Part shown: piece by piece, positions 9,001 to 15,261 of the stretch
Numbering within the stretch: the first letter of the stretch is position 1
Layout of the letters: each line of letters opens with the position of its first letter
Origin: a virus
Reading direction: 5' to 3' (one strand)
IMG/VR virus record: IMGVR_UViG_3300038701_001610
Location: 1 to 32,347 of that record
DNA: 32,347 nucleotides
The notes under the pieces: generated by a model
Databases searched by the model: none
What the model saw: the letters and a program-made list of their open reading frames with translations, nothing else
Told to the model about the DNA's origin: nothing
Translations under genes and position numbers: made by a program

Positions 9001-10055
9001 CGGCTGAGGAGATCACCATCCCGGCATCGACGTCCTACCTGCGCATCTACCCGCGCAACAATGACGCCACCGAAGCCGCGTTCGTCCGCCGCATGATGCT
9101 CGTCCGCGGCGGCGTCGCCCTGCCGTTTGAAATCGCCACGCAGGCGAACGGCCCCGGGATCGGCGCGAAGCCGCAGCACTCCGGCTTCTCGACGACCGCC
9201 GCCAACTCCGGGCAGATCTACATCCACGGGTTCGACGCCTTCGGCGAGCCGGACGACCGCGACGGCTTCGTGCTGGTCGGGGGCGAGCGCGTCGTCGTGC
9301 CGAAGGGCGTGCTCGACACCTACCAGCACACGCAAGGCGGGTGGATCGTGTTCGAGACGGCCGGGACGTCGCCGTTCGCAAGCGCGGGCTTCGGCGGGCG
9401 CCCCTACGCGTTCGCCTGGAAGTCTCGTGGACAGTGGAAGTATGACGACGGCGCGGGCGGCGTGACTGACTTCACGCCCTCCGACACGATGGTCATCATG
9501 GGGACGATTCAGACCGGCGTTTCGAACGACTCGCTCCGGTACGTCAACGTCTTCACGGAGGCGATGTCGCTCGACGTGTTCGGTGAGCCTGGGGCGACGC
9601 TGAACGAGGGCGACTTCCCGGGCGCTGTCTATCGGACGACGAGCTCGACGTCGATCGGCACCGGCGGAGACGTGGTCGAGCACTGGACCGAGGACCGGAA
9701 CGACGCTGTCGCCGAGCTGTCGTTCAGCGGTTCAACGGACGAGTGGACCTTCGACGCGAGCGGGTCCTACAAGGTCCGCGCGGCCCTGTTCTTCGAGTCC
9801 GAAGACGCCGCGGGCATGGTGAACGGCTGGATCGAGTTCAAGGACGGCGTGGCCGCATTCGCCGAGGTCGCTGGCTCACGGGGGCGCTTCCCGACGCCCA
9901 TCAATGAGCAGGCCTGGCTCTTCCTCTCGGCCACGCTCACCGTCTCGGCTGGCGATCGAATGCGGATCGTGATGCAGCGCGAGGCGACGGGCGCGATCTT
10001 GAGTTCCGAGACCGGGTCGGTCGTGCAGATCGAGCGCGCCCGACTCAATCCCTGA
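5943..10055 (+). CDS. Host specificity / tail tip protein, TipJ (gpJ) family
   Basis: A 1370-residue protein, the largest in the window. It has a small N-terminal domain with VIVFPHPFQDARQDFR, a long hydrophobic glycine/alanine stretch at about 95-155, then the conserved region PYAPIPVLYGKRTFYPPIP, which marks TipJ-type tail tips. Fibronectin-like segments lie near 800-915, followed by a beta-rich receptor-facing region. It likely forms the central tail tip that contacts the cell surface. The TTG start was chosen because GGAG lies six bases upstream; an in-frame GTG at 6000 lacks such a site and would remove 19 residues. Nothing in the C-terminal region resembles the DGR variable repeat, so diversification acts on the separate fibre protein. 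Confidence 0.88.
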   Translation: MSESTAVAGAVESSATGALVESDGLPVIVFPHPFQDARQDFRVAAGQTVRAIIGQDALPAVVVVDGVVIEPEQWAEVVPTHSMVIRRVPQGDVGRILGTIAVLALAAWAGGAFGLGLATSLTAGPPTATAVAAATAGITAGVTVVGSLALNALIPPTLPGLGGGQGGSIERLASISGLSNRVTPYAPIPVLYGKRTFYPPIPMTALPYTELVGRDQYVRAMFVLGYGPMEIGGVTVGAGESLLTESTSLTGTPIKIGGTSIDQFEDVEFEIGDPDDLTLYTDSITEQVVGVALNEQNTPTAIESTLTDGNSVTRTTEPDADEFSVELFSPALFTFTEDGDTVWARVRFRVEYSPAGAGAWTTAIASWSIGSRERKSVREGRRFTLPSRGEYDIRITRIDTYYQRIASHATDFTWTVLRSITRDRQPFDVENVVAMAIRIRATDQLSGRIDRLSVEATRVVQAHDGTSWGVTATRSPAWAYVDALTGNATKTPKALADVDAAALKSWADWCDTNGLTFDAYLQQDQSVFDRARDIAAAGLATWSIQDDGTIGVARDISGQTPKMLISPRVSSGFSLERRYQELPHALRVQFIDDVTGEPVERLVFDDGYDASTATRFEQLQLVGVTDPDQAWKLARYHLAQARLRPEAYRWRQDVQHLIFERGDLVEINHDVMVVGLAFARITAVSGADVTLDEQVALESGKTYSVRAQAADGTLETRAIAAPSSGTTAELTLASAFGAVDVGDHVVFGEAGSVVIPARVTEISPAGDLQATVTAVPAAEDIFDAWTGTIPAFNPVITQPVDEDLIAPTIPTILNVESGVTSGAGGAGRQQVVVVTIEVEMPPGLVGVTLEGRFRFRETPSGAGGEITSAWSPFGGGTPSDAGAMLLTDLEPGQVIDVQVRARRADRVSSWSTTTTHTVGTTSSYVRARDVSGLVGGGNLMPPGSGKEQTWTGTFGTTYNVDLDQIGLEAGDSFSLAAELRSATGADAIAFCYEFRDSGGSPVAGGTCTATVESSSYVRRAAEEITIPASTSYLRIYPRNNDATEAAFVRRMMLVRGGVALPFEIATQANGPGIGAKPQHSGFSTTAANSGQIYIHGFDAFGEPDDRDGFVLVGGERVVVPKGVLDTYQHTQGGWIVFETAGTSPFASAGFGGRPYAFAWKSRGQWKYDDGAGGVTDFTPSDTMVIMGTIQTGVSNDSLRYVNVFTEAMSLDVFGEPGATLNEGDFPGAVYRTTSSTSIGTGGDVVEHWTEDRNDAVAELSFSGSTDEWTFDASGSYKVRAALFFESEDAAGMVNGWIEFKDGVAAFAEVAGSRGRFPTPINEQAWLFLSATLTVSAGDRMRIVMQREATGAILSSETGSVVQIERARLNP

Positions 10056-10069
10056 CAGGAGAACGACAG

Positions 10070-10381
10070 ATGCCGCACCCCCGCGAGATGAAGTTCGAAG
10101 AGACCACGCGCGCCGTGAGCCGGACCTGCAGGCAGGGCGCCGAGTTCCTGCGCAACGCCGCGGCGCAGGCCGAGGAGCTCGAGGACGCCTACACCTACGC
10201 AGGAGGGTCGAACCAGGCCCTCGCCGACATGCTGGTCCGGGGCACCGCCACCGCCGAGCAGGTCGCCGTCGTCGCGGACGCTCGCGCTGCGATGCAGGTG
10301 TTCGCGGACGTGTGGTCGATGGCGAACGGCGGAGCAGTCGCCCAGGAGGACCGCGTCGCCCTCGTGCGGCGAATGGCGTGA
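10070..10381 (+). CDS. Hypothetical protein after tail tip gene
   Basis: A 103-residue, mostly helical protein with a clear ribosome site (CAGGAG, about seven bases before ATG). It begins MPHPREMKFEETTRAVSRTC and has an alanine/glutamate-rich helix at about 25-40. No membrane segment, signal or known motif is seen. It is the last gene of the rightward tail operon and ends one base before the stop of a gene on the other strand, so the two operons converge here. Function unknown; a structural or tail-accessory role is suggested only by position. Confidence 0.7.
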   Translation: MPHPREMKFEETTRAVSRTCRQGAEFLRNAAAQAEELEDAYTYAGGSNQALADMLVRGTATAEQVAVVADARAAMQVFADVWSMANGGAVAQEDRVALVRRMA

Positions 10382-10382
10382 G

Positions 10383-10754
10383 TCAGGCCGCGCCCTCACA
10401 AGCCTCGATCACGTCGGGCATGGTCTCGTGCCATGACCGGATCGGCAGGCCGTGCGAGGTGAGCTGGTCGCCGTCGATCAGCAGCAGGGACGTTGGCCGC
10501 TTCTGAGTCGCGCAGCCCAACACGCCGCAGAGCGAGCCGAGCACCATCCACGAGTCGGCGCGTCGAACGGTCTCGACCATCCAGAGGGGCGGCTTGAGCC
10601 CTCGAGCGGTGTATTCGCCAGCGATGCATTCTGCGACCGCCTTCGGGGATCCCGTGATGGGCAGGGTGTCCAGGGCCTCGCGCTCGGCGATCTCGTTCGG
10701 CGTGCTGGCGCAGCCTGCGAGCAGGACGAGAGCCAGTAGCGTGATGCGGTGCAT
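10383..10754 (-). CDS. Small lipoprotein, probable lysogeny (moron) gene
   Basis: The 123-residue protein starts MHRITLLALVLLAGC. It has a short basic start, a hydrophobic core and the lipobox LAGC with cysteine 15 as the lipid site, so it should be exported and anchored in a membrane. The mature part holds further cysteines (C34 in AECIAG, one pair near LCGVLGC). The start was set at 10754 because GGAGG stands seven bases upstream on this strand and the signal begins there. It lies alone, opposite to the tail operon, between tail and integrase genes, where lysogenic-conversion genes often sit. Phage lipoproteins such as Cor block superinfection; whether this one does is a guess. Confidence 0.75.
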   Translation of the reverse strand: MHRITLLALVLLAGCASTPNEIAEREALDTLPITGSPKAVAECIAGEYTARGLKPPLWMVETVRRADSWMVLGSLCGVLGCATQKRPTSLLLIDGDQLTSHGLPIRSWHETMPDVIEACEGAA

Positions 10755-11092
10755 GCCGTGTCCTCCGTGATCGGCCCGATCTGACAATAGCGCACTGCGC
10801 CCCACCGAACCACGGACCCAGACACCCACCGCACGCCTCGCGCGGGCACCGATACGGGCACGCCTGCGTCACCGATCCCTGCATCCCTCGCCTCGCGTGG
10901 CCTCGCGCCTGCGATGTGATGGCAGCCGCACCCACCAGTCATCCCGTCCAAGGCTGTCGATCCGTCCAGTGATGCCCCGGATTTCGGGGCCTGCAGGGTG
11001 GCCGGCTGTCCGATGCTGTCGATGTGTCCAGCTGCAGCCGAGGCCGAATGCGGGCACCGTTGAGGGCACGGGGAACGGATGAGGGCACAGGG
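10755..11092. other. Repeat-rich intergenic region, candidate attP
   Basis: These 338 bases between the lipoprotein and integrase genes hold no convincing gene. They contain five same-direction GGGCAC copies, at 10844, 10856, 11052, 11064 and 11083. Within each of the first two pairs the spacing is 12 bases. Two 17-base direct repeats (10953-10969 and 11015-11031) match at 15 positions, and a 6-bp hairpin lies at 10974-10990. Repeats of this kind next to an integrase gene are what arm-type integrase sites look like, so the attachment site may be here. No tRNA fragment that would mark a core site was recognised. Confidence 0.4.
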
Positions 11093-12286
11093 GTGCTCAC
11101 GGACACCGAGATCCGGCAGTCCAAGCCGGGCGAAACGGACTACAAGCTGACCGACGGCGGCGGCCTGTACCTGCTGGTGCGGCCGAACGGGGCCCGGCTC
11201 TGGCGCTGGCGTTTTCGCCTCCACGGCCGGGAGCGGCAGATGGCCCTCGGCGCCTACCCCGAGGTCAGGCTGCGCGACGCTCGGGACGCCCGCGACGCGG
11301 CGCGCTTGCTGGTCCGCCAGGGCATCGACCCCGTAGCCGCCCGTCGTGGCGAGCAGGGCGGCGACACGCTCCGGGCCGTGGCCGAGGCATGGCTGCAGCG
11401 CATCGGCCCGTCCTGGACGCCTGGCACGCTGTCTCGAGTGCGCCGCAACCTGATCCGCGACGTGTACCCCTACCTCGGCAGCACCCCCATCCGCTCGATC
11501 GGCCCGGCCGAGCTCCTCCCTGTCCTCGAGCGCATCGCTGATCGCGGCGCCCTCGACATGGCCCACCGCACCCGGCAGCGCCTGTCGCAGATGTGGCGCT
11601 GGGCGATCGTCACGCACCGGGCGGACCGGGACCCGGCCGGAGACCTCCGCGGCGCGCTCAGGGCCGCGCCTCGCCGCTCGTTCGCCGCGATCATGGATCC
11701 GCGTGAGATCGGCGGCCTGCTTCGCGCCGTCGAGGGCTATGAGGGCCAGTACGTCGTGCGCATGGCTCTACGGATCGCGCCGTACCTGTTCGTTCGCCCG
11801 ACAGAGCTCCGCGCAGCCCGCTGGTCCGAGTTCGACCTCGACCGCGCCCGCTGGGTCATCCCGAGCGAACGGATGAAGCGGTCCCGCGATCACATCGTCC
11901 CGCTGGCTCGGCAGCCGCTGGCGCTGCTCCGCGAGCTGCACGCGCTGACCGGTGCTGGTGGTCTGCTGTTCCCGGGCGTGCGCACGGCGGCCAGACCGAT
12001 CAGCGAGAACACCCTCAACGCCGCCCTGCGCCGCCTCGGCTACGACAAGGCTCAGCACACCATGCACGGCTGGCGCGCCGTGGCCTCGACGCTGCTGCAC
12101 GAGCAGGGATGGCCGCCGGACGCGATCGAGCGGCAGCTCGCGCACGCGGAGGAGTCAAGATCCCGGGCGGCCTACCACCGCGCCGAGTACCTCGAGAAGC
12201 GGACGGAGATGATGCAGGCGTGGGCGGACTACCTGGACGCGCTGCGGGGCGGCGCGGACGTGGTCACAATCGGGCGGCGGGCGTGA
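11093..12286 (+). CDS. int: Tyrosine recombinase, P4-type integrase
   Basis: The 397-residue protein starts with the P4-integrase arm-binding domain (LTDTEIRQSKPGETDYKLTD, then GLYLLVRPNG). A core-binding domain lies at about 90-190 and the catalytic domain follows. Catalytic residues visible are R235 in RPTELR, H325 and R328 in HGWR, H351 in LAHAE, and Y361 in AAYHRAEY as the likely nucleophile. It integrates and excises phage DNA at att sites, often in tRNA genes. The GTG at 11093 places the protein start at the usual family N-terminus; an in-frame ATG at 11024 would add 23 basic residues without family character. Its 3' end overlaps a convergent small gene. Confidence 0.92.
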   Translation: MLTDTEIRQSKPGETDYKLTDGGGLYLLVRPNGARLWRWRFRLHGRERQMALGAYPEVRLRDARDARDAARLLVRQGIDPVAARRGEQGGDTLRAVAEAWLQRIGPSWTPGTLSRVRRNLIRDVYPYLGSTPIRSIGPAELLPVLERIADRGALDMAHRTRQRLSQMWRWAIVTHRADRDPAGDLRGALRAAPRRSFAAIMDPREIGGLLRAVEGYEGQYVVRMALRIAPYLFVRPTELRAARWSEFDLDRARWVIPSERMKRSRDHIVPLARQPLALLRELHALTGAGGLLFPGVRTAARPISENTLNAALRRLGYDKAQHTMHGWRAVASTLLHEQGWPPDAIERQLAHAEESRSRAAYHRAEYLEKRTEMMQAWADYLDALRGGADVVTIGRRA

Positions 12287-12480
12287 CGAAGAAGGCTCAG
12301 GACCTGCGCCAACGCCGCCGCCACGGCTGCGCCGACCGCCACGCAGATTCGCTCTACGCATCGCATCTCGCGCCGCATCCGCTCCAGTTCGGCGCAGTAG
12401 CCGTCCGGTGGTCTCGCACCTGCGCCTGCCAGCGTTTTCCTAGCGCGCTCGACTGCCAGCACGTCGTCTGCGTGACTCAT
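12229..12480 (-). CDS. Small membrane protein, end of left early operon
   Basis: An 83-residue protein with AGGAG six bases before its ATG. A hydrophobic helix at about 45-64 (ICVAVGAAVAAALAQVLSLL) would span the membrane, with a charged N-terminal half (LERMRREMRC). Its last 58 bases overlap the integrase 3' end on the other strand, so the two transcription units run into each other. That arrangement can allow antisense control of int, as lambda does through sib-type effects, but no direct evidence for this is seen. No family was recognised. Confidence 0.6.
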   Translation of the reverse strand: MSHADDVLAVERARKTLAGAGARPPDGYCAELERMRREMRCVERICVAVGAAVAAALAQVLSLLRHARRPIVTTSAPPRSASR

Positions 12481-12495
12481 GGCGGTCTCCTCTGC

Positions 12496-12705
12496 CTACT
12501 GCGTAGCGAGCCTTGCTGGCGCCCGCGCTGCGAGTATCCGCGCGTCAATCCACTCCTGCACCTCTGTCTCGATCCACGCCACGGTCTGCTGCGTCAGCGG
12601 GATCGGCGCCGGGAACTCGTCGCGGCGGACGAGATCGTAGAGGGTCGACCGAGCCAGGCCCGTGCGGGCGCAGACCTCCCGTGCGCGGAGGAGGCGGGCG
12701 CTCAC
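12496..12705 (-). CDS. AlpA-family DNA-binding protein, possible excisionase
   Basis: A 69-residue protein of the AlpA/MerR-like helix-turn-helix family: RLLRAREVCARTGLARSTLY is the winged-helix DNA-binding start, then FPAPIPLTQQTVAWIETEVQ, the classic AlpA second half with the tryptophan that packs against the helix. AlpA proteins regulate P4-type integrases or act as excisionases, and the integrase gene is next door. The GTG start at 12705 gives the usual family length and overlaps the stop of the 26-residue gene upstream (GTGA). Excision or transcription control cannot be told apart from sequence. Confidence 0.85.
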   Translation of the reverse strand: MSARLLRAREVCARTGLARSTLYDLVRRDEFPAPIPLTQQTVAWIETEVQEWIDARILAARAPARLATQ

Positions 12706-12782
12706 GGCCAGAGATCCATCTGCACCGGCACCGGCCACGGCCCGCTGAGCATGTAGTCGCCCATCTGCTCCCACCACGTCAC
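12702..12782 (-). CDS. Tryptophan-rich 26-residue microprotein
   Basis: The frame encodes 26 residues beginning MTWWEQMGDYMLSGPW and ending MDLWP, with four tryptophans. It is placed with GTGA overlaps on both sides: its GTG shares bases with the stop of the upstream gene and its TGA shares bases with the GTG of the alpA-like gene. This is the same coupling used by every neighbouring gene, which is the best evidence that it is translated. It may be a peptide with a job of its own or a leader that couples translation of alpA. No family is recognised. Confidence 0.5.
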   Translation of the reverse strand: MTWWEQMGDYMLSGPWPVPVQMDLWP

Positions 12783-13045
12783 CCCTCACCCCCTTCGCTC
12801 AGCAGGGCGCTTGGCTCGGCGCCTTCGGCGGGGACCTCGCCGCTGAGTGCGCAGCAGCGGAAAAAAGCGCGGTCTTGTTGGGCTGCGCTAAGACTGCGCT
12901 CCAGCTCCGCCACCCGCTCCCGCAGCGCGGCGATCTCAGCGTCGGCTGCTTCTAGCGTTTCAATGGCATCCGTCAGGTCGAACTCGCCGTGTTGGTCTAC
13001 TCGACGCGCCTCGATGTACTGCTCCGTATAGCTCCGCTCACCCAT
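12779..13045 (-). CDS. Coiled-coil small protein
   Basis: An 88-residue protein starting MGERSYTEQYIEARRVDQHG. Residues 28-60 form a heptad-like coiled coil (LEAADAEIAALRERVAELER), followed by CC and a loose acidic tail. The ATG at 13045 overlaps the previous stop by eight bases; longer upstream starts would run through the neighbouring gene. Small coiled-coil proteins of this type are common in the early left operons of siphophages and have no known role. It may form dimers. It is in the coupled chain that leads to alpA. Confidence 0.65.
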   Translation of the reverse strand: MGERSYTEQYIEARRVDQHGEFDLTDAIETLEAADAEIAALRERVAELERSLSAAQQDRAFFRCCALSGEVPAEGAEPSALLSEGGEG

Positions 13046-13691
13046 CCTCGCAGCCCTCCTCGATTTCGCGGGCTGTGCGGCGAAGCGTAGCCGCGAACGT
13101 CTGCTGAGCACGGGAACTTGGGTCCGAGCCAATCCATGCTTCCGCCACCTCCCGCAGCGCAGCCGCCACGGTCGGGGCGTGGGGCTGCTGCTCCCTGTCT
13201 CCGCGCACGTCGGAGCCAGTGATGTCGATGTCCTCGTCGGCTTTGATAGCCTCAACCTCCTCGGCAGAGGCGGGGCGGGTGAGGGCGCGCATTCCGCAGG
13301 CGGGCGCATTGCAGCGGATAGGACCAGCCAACCTCGACCATGCCTCGTCTCCACACTCGTCACAGACGTACCTCATCCCCTCGGCAGCGGCGGGGCGGGC
13401 GAGGGCAGCGCGGAGATCTTCAATCGCGCTCGATACGCCAGCCCCCATGCTGGACACCGATATGTCGCGCTCTTGGACGACGAGACGGGCTGCCTCCCTC
13501 AGCCCCTCCGGCGCCGGCGCCTCGTCCTGCGGGGCTGCGGTGACGTCGATCCGCTCGTCCCGCTCGTCCATCAGGGCGGTGATCAGGCGCGCGTCGCGAG
13601 CGTTCAGCGTCATCTCGCCGCCGATCCCGTCGCGCACCTCCTCGCAAGTCTCTCGCAGCTCCTGCAGTGCCAGTGCGTCGATCGTGTCCAT
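13038..13691 (-). CDS. Zinc-ribbon early protein with internal duplication
   Basis: A 217-residue protein with GGAG eight bases before its ATG. It starts MDTIDALALQELRETCEEVR, and has a central zinc-ribbon-like unit (YVCDECGDEAW, then CNAPACG, about 105-133). The ribbon is flanked by two copies of a short segment (ALARPAAAE and ALTRPASAE), encoded by a 27-base direct repeat with two mismatches. The C-terminal half is helical. Such proteins are frequent in GC-rich phage early regions and their function is not known; the cysteines suggest metal binding. It opens a run of coupled genes. Confidence 0.65.
   Translation of the reverse strand: MDTIDALALQELRETCEEVRDGIGGEMTLNARDARLITALMDERDERIDVTAAPQDEAPAPEGLREAARLVVQERDISVSSMGAGVSSAIEDLRAALARPAAAEGMRYVCDECGDEAWSRLAGPIRCNAPACGMRALTRPASAEEVEAIKADEDIDITGSDVRGDREQQPHAPTVAAALREVAEAWIGSDPSSRAQQTFAATLRRTAREIEEGCEDG
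13260..13406. repeat. 27-base direct repeat pair inside an early gene
   Basis: Copies at 13260-13286 and 13380-13406 differ at two positions and start 120 bases apart, so they keep the reading frame. They encode the two A-L-[AT]-R-P-A-[AS]-A-E segments that flank the zinc-ribbon unit. The pair could recombine to delete the ribbon in frame. Confidence 0.75.
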
Positions 13692-13693
13692 GG

Positions 13694-14011
13694 TCAGTCT
13701 CCGTGATAGCGCGACCCGGGCGGGTACACCGAGTCGCGCAGGATGTCGTCGGGGTTCTTCGGCGGTGCTGGTGGCCGCGCTGCATCGATCTGCGCCTGCA
13801 GCCGCCGCACCTGGTCGGTCCGGGTCCGCAGCATCTGCCGATACACGCGCACGACGCGCGCGACCTCATCCGGCGGCAGCGGCGAGCCGTCCTGGAGCAC
13901 CAGCCCGATGCCGCCGCAGGGCGCGCACGGACCCTCATGGCCCGGGAACATGCCGCGCCACTCGCCGGAGCCCTCGCAAGCGGTGCAGCGGTGGTAGGGG
14001 CTGGTGGTCAC
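13694..14011 (-). CDS. DnaJ-type zinc finger protein
   Basis: A 105-residue protein with two CxxCxGxG-type repeats near its start, CTACEGSG at residues 9-16 and CAPCGGIG at 29-36, the signature of the DnaJ zinc-binding centre. The rest is a helical, proline-ended tail (PPKNPDDILRDSVYPPGSR). The GTG at 14011 overlaps the stop upstream. Stand-alone proteins with this centre appear in many phages and may bind unfolded proteins or act as small scaffolds; no J domain is present, so it cannot itself stimulate DnaK. Function otherwise unknown. Confidence 0.7.
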   Translation of the reverse strand: MTTSPYHRCTACEGSGEWRGMFPGHEGPCAPCGGIGLVLQDGSPLPPDEVARVVRVYRQMLRTRTDQVRRLQAQIDAARPPAPPKNPDDILRDSVYPPGSRYHGD

Positions 14012-14205
14012 GCGAACAGATCTCGCTGAGCGGGACCGCGCCTCTCGGGCCGGAACGGCGGCAGCGGCGGCGCCTTGCACGACGGCCAGAGCAGCAGACG
14101 CATCGGCTGCACGCCCGGCTCAAGCGGGTGCCAGTCGTCGACCATCCACAGCTGCCCTCGGTCGTCGATCTCGATGTGCGTCGGGATCTCGTAGCGAGTC
14201 GTCAT
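14008..14205 (-). CDS. Small hypothetical early protein
   Basis: The 65-residue protein begins MTTRYEIPTHIEIDDRGQLW and ends in a proline-rich, basic stretch followed by RDLFA. The first half looks like a short beta hairpin, and the whole is soluble. The ATG overlaps the methyltransferase-like gene stop (ATGA) and the stop overlaps the next GTG, so it is a member of the coupled chain. No motif with known function was recognised. Confidence 0.6.
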   Translation of the reverse strand: MTTRYEIPTHIEIDDRGQLWMVDDWHPLEPGVQPMRLLLWPSCKAPPLPPFRPERRGPAQRDLFA

Positions 14206-14849
14206 GCCGCCACCCCAAAGTGCCCCCAGCCGTCCACGGTGCCCGCCCACTGGTCGGCCATCGCGGCAGCGATGCCCGGGTAGAACCGGCTGCGCTCCTT
14301 CCAGCGATCGGGCCCGGGCGGCACCCGATGCACGCGCGCCTCGCGGCCCTCGACGACATCCGTCGGCGTCAGCGGCGGCAGCCCGCGCAGCCAGAGGCAG
14401 GTCCGTTTCGTCTCGCCGTGCCCGAACTGCCACGGCTGGATGCTCTGCGCCGGCTTCTGGTAGTTGCGGATCCTCGCCTTCGCGTGCCGGTGCATGACCG
14501 GGTTCTCGACGGCCACGCGCTCGATCGGGGCGTTCCAGAAGTCGGAGAACAGCGCGGCGCCCTCATCGAGCTCGCGCCAGAGGTCGGCCCGGGTGCGCCC
14601 CGGCGGCGGGGTGTGCAGCCAGCGCACGCCGCTGTTGCAGAGTCGGGTGCAGGGCGGGTGAGCGACCACCATCAGGTCCCAGCCCGCGCGGAGCAGATCG
14701 CGCGCATCGCCGACGATGTGACGATTCGAGCCGTCGGCAGCGGGCAGCAGGTCGCAGCTCCAGGCGTCGTGCCCGCGATCGAGGAACGCCTGCCGCACCA
14801 CGCCGGAAAACTCACACGCGACGAGCACGCGCAGCGCCCGGACCGTCAC
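14202..14849 (-). CDS. DNA cytosine-5 methyltransferase-like protein
   Basis: A 215-residue protein. It starts RVLVACEFSGVVRQAFLDRG, which resembles C5-methyltransferase motif I (F-x-G), then WDLMVVAHPPCTRLCNSG, a motif IV-like Pro-Cys loop with the candidate nucleophile, and VAVENPVMHR, like the ENV of motif VI. The later conserved block and target-recognition domain are absent, so it is much shorter than a full enzyme (over 300 residues). Phage proteins of this type are often annotated as DNA methyltransferase. It could protect phage DNA from host restriction or be a degenerate relative; the sequence alone does not decide. Overlaps both neighbours by GTGA/ATGA. Confidence 0.72.
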   Translation of the reverse strand: MTVRALRVLVACEFSGVVRQAFLDRGHDAWSCDLLPAADGSNRHIVGDARDLLRAGWDLMVVAHPPCTRLCNSGVRWLHTPPPGRTRADLWRELDEGAALFSDFWNAPIERVAVENPVMHRHAKARIRNYQKPAQSIQPWQFGHGETKRTCLWLRGLPPLTPTDVVEGREARVHRVPPGPDRWKERSRFYPGIAAAMADQWAGTVDGWGHFGVAA

Positions 14850-15058
14850 GCCCGCACCCCCGCCACTCTCCGCTCCGCCCGCCCGCGCTGGATCACGTAG
14901 GCGTCCCGCTCGCGCTCGGCCGCGAACTGCGCGATGAGCGCCGGCCGCCGTCCGGCGCGGTGCAGGACCACGCCCCAGCGGAGCTGCGCGTACTTGCCGA
15001 GATCGACCGGCTCTACGCGCTGTCCGCCGGCCGTGTACGTGGCCCGCTGCTCGCTCAC
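14846..15058 (-). CDS. Small hypothetical early protein
   Basis: A 70-residue basic protein starting at GTG 15058 (MSEQRATYTAGGQRVEPVD) with a helix holding RRPALIAQFAAERERDAYV. The block R-P-[AS]-L-I followed by A-E-R is also present in the 74-residue protein encoded at 16749-16973, so the two may be distant paralogues. The gene is coupled to its neighbours by GTGA overlaps on both sides. Possible nucleic-acid contact is suggested only by charge. Confidence 0.6.
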   Translation of the reverse strand: MSEQRATYTAGGQRVEPVDLGKYAQLRWGVVLHRAGRRPALIAQFAAERERDAYVIQRGRAERRVAGVRA

Positions 15059-15261
15059 GTCTCGGCCTCGGCGGTCGGCAACGGCGCCAGCACGTAGCGC
15101 GTCGCGTCTGGCAGGCGCTCGCCGCACTCGTCGCACTTGGACCCACTCCAGACGTCGTCCTCTGCCCAGAAGCGCCCGACGTGGTCGCCGGAGAAGTCCA
15201 TCCCGCTCTCGGAGCCGCACGTGCACTGAGGCTGCAGGTAGATCACACGCGGGTCGCTCAC
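15055..15261 (-). CDS. Zinc-ribbon microprotein
   Basis: A 68-residue protein starting MSDPRVIYLQPQCTCGSESG. It has two cysteine pairs (CTC at 13-15 and CDEC near 45-48), which could bind one zinc ion as a ribbon. The pattern is that of small phage early proteins with a C-x-C opening and C-x-x-C-G knuckle. The GTG at 15261 overlaps the rdgC stop. Function unknown; binding to nucleic acid or to a host enzyme is possible. Confidence 0.62.
   Translation of the reverse strand: MSDPRVIYLQPQCTCGSESGMDFSGDHVGRFWAEDDVWSGSKCDECGERLPDATRYVLAPLPTAEAET

Noticed and set aside
8142-9683. Long minus-strand frames opposite the J-like gene
   Set aside because: Shadow frames with R/A/G/V-only composition; the plus-strand protein has clear TipJ features.
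10844-11088. GGGCAC repeats as a small CRISPR array
   Set aside because: Units are six bases and irregularly spaced, with no spacer-repeat pattern and no cas genes in the window.
10755-11092. A tRNA gene or tRNA 3' end as attachment site
   Set aside because: No cloverleaf or T-loop consensus was found next to the integrase gene by eye.
11024-11092. Longer integrase start at ATG 11024
   Set aside because: It adds 23 basic residues with no family match and runs into the repeat region; GTG 11093 starts at the normal P4-integrase N-terminus.
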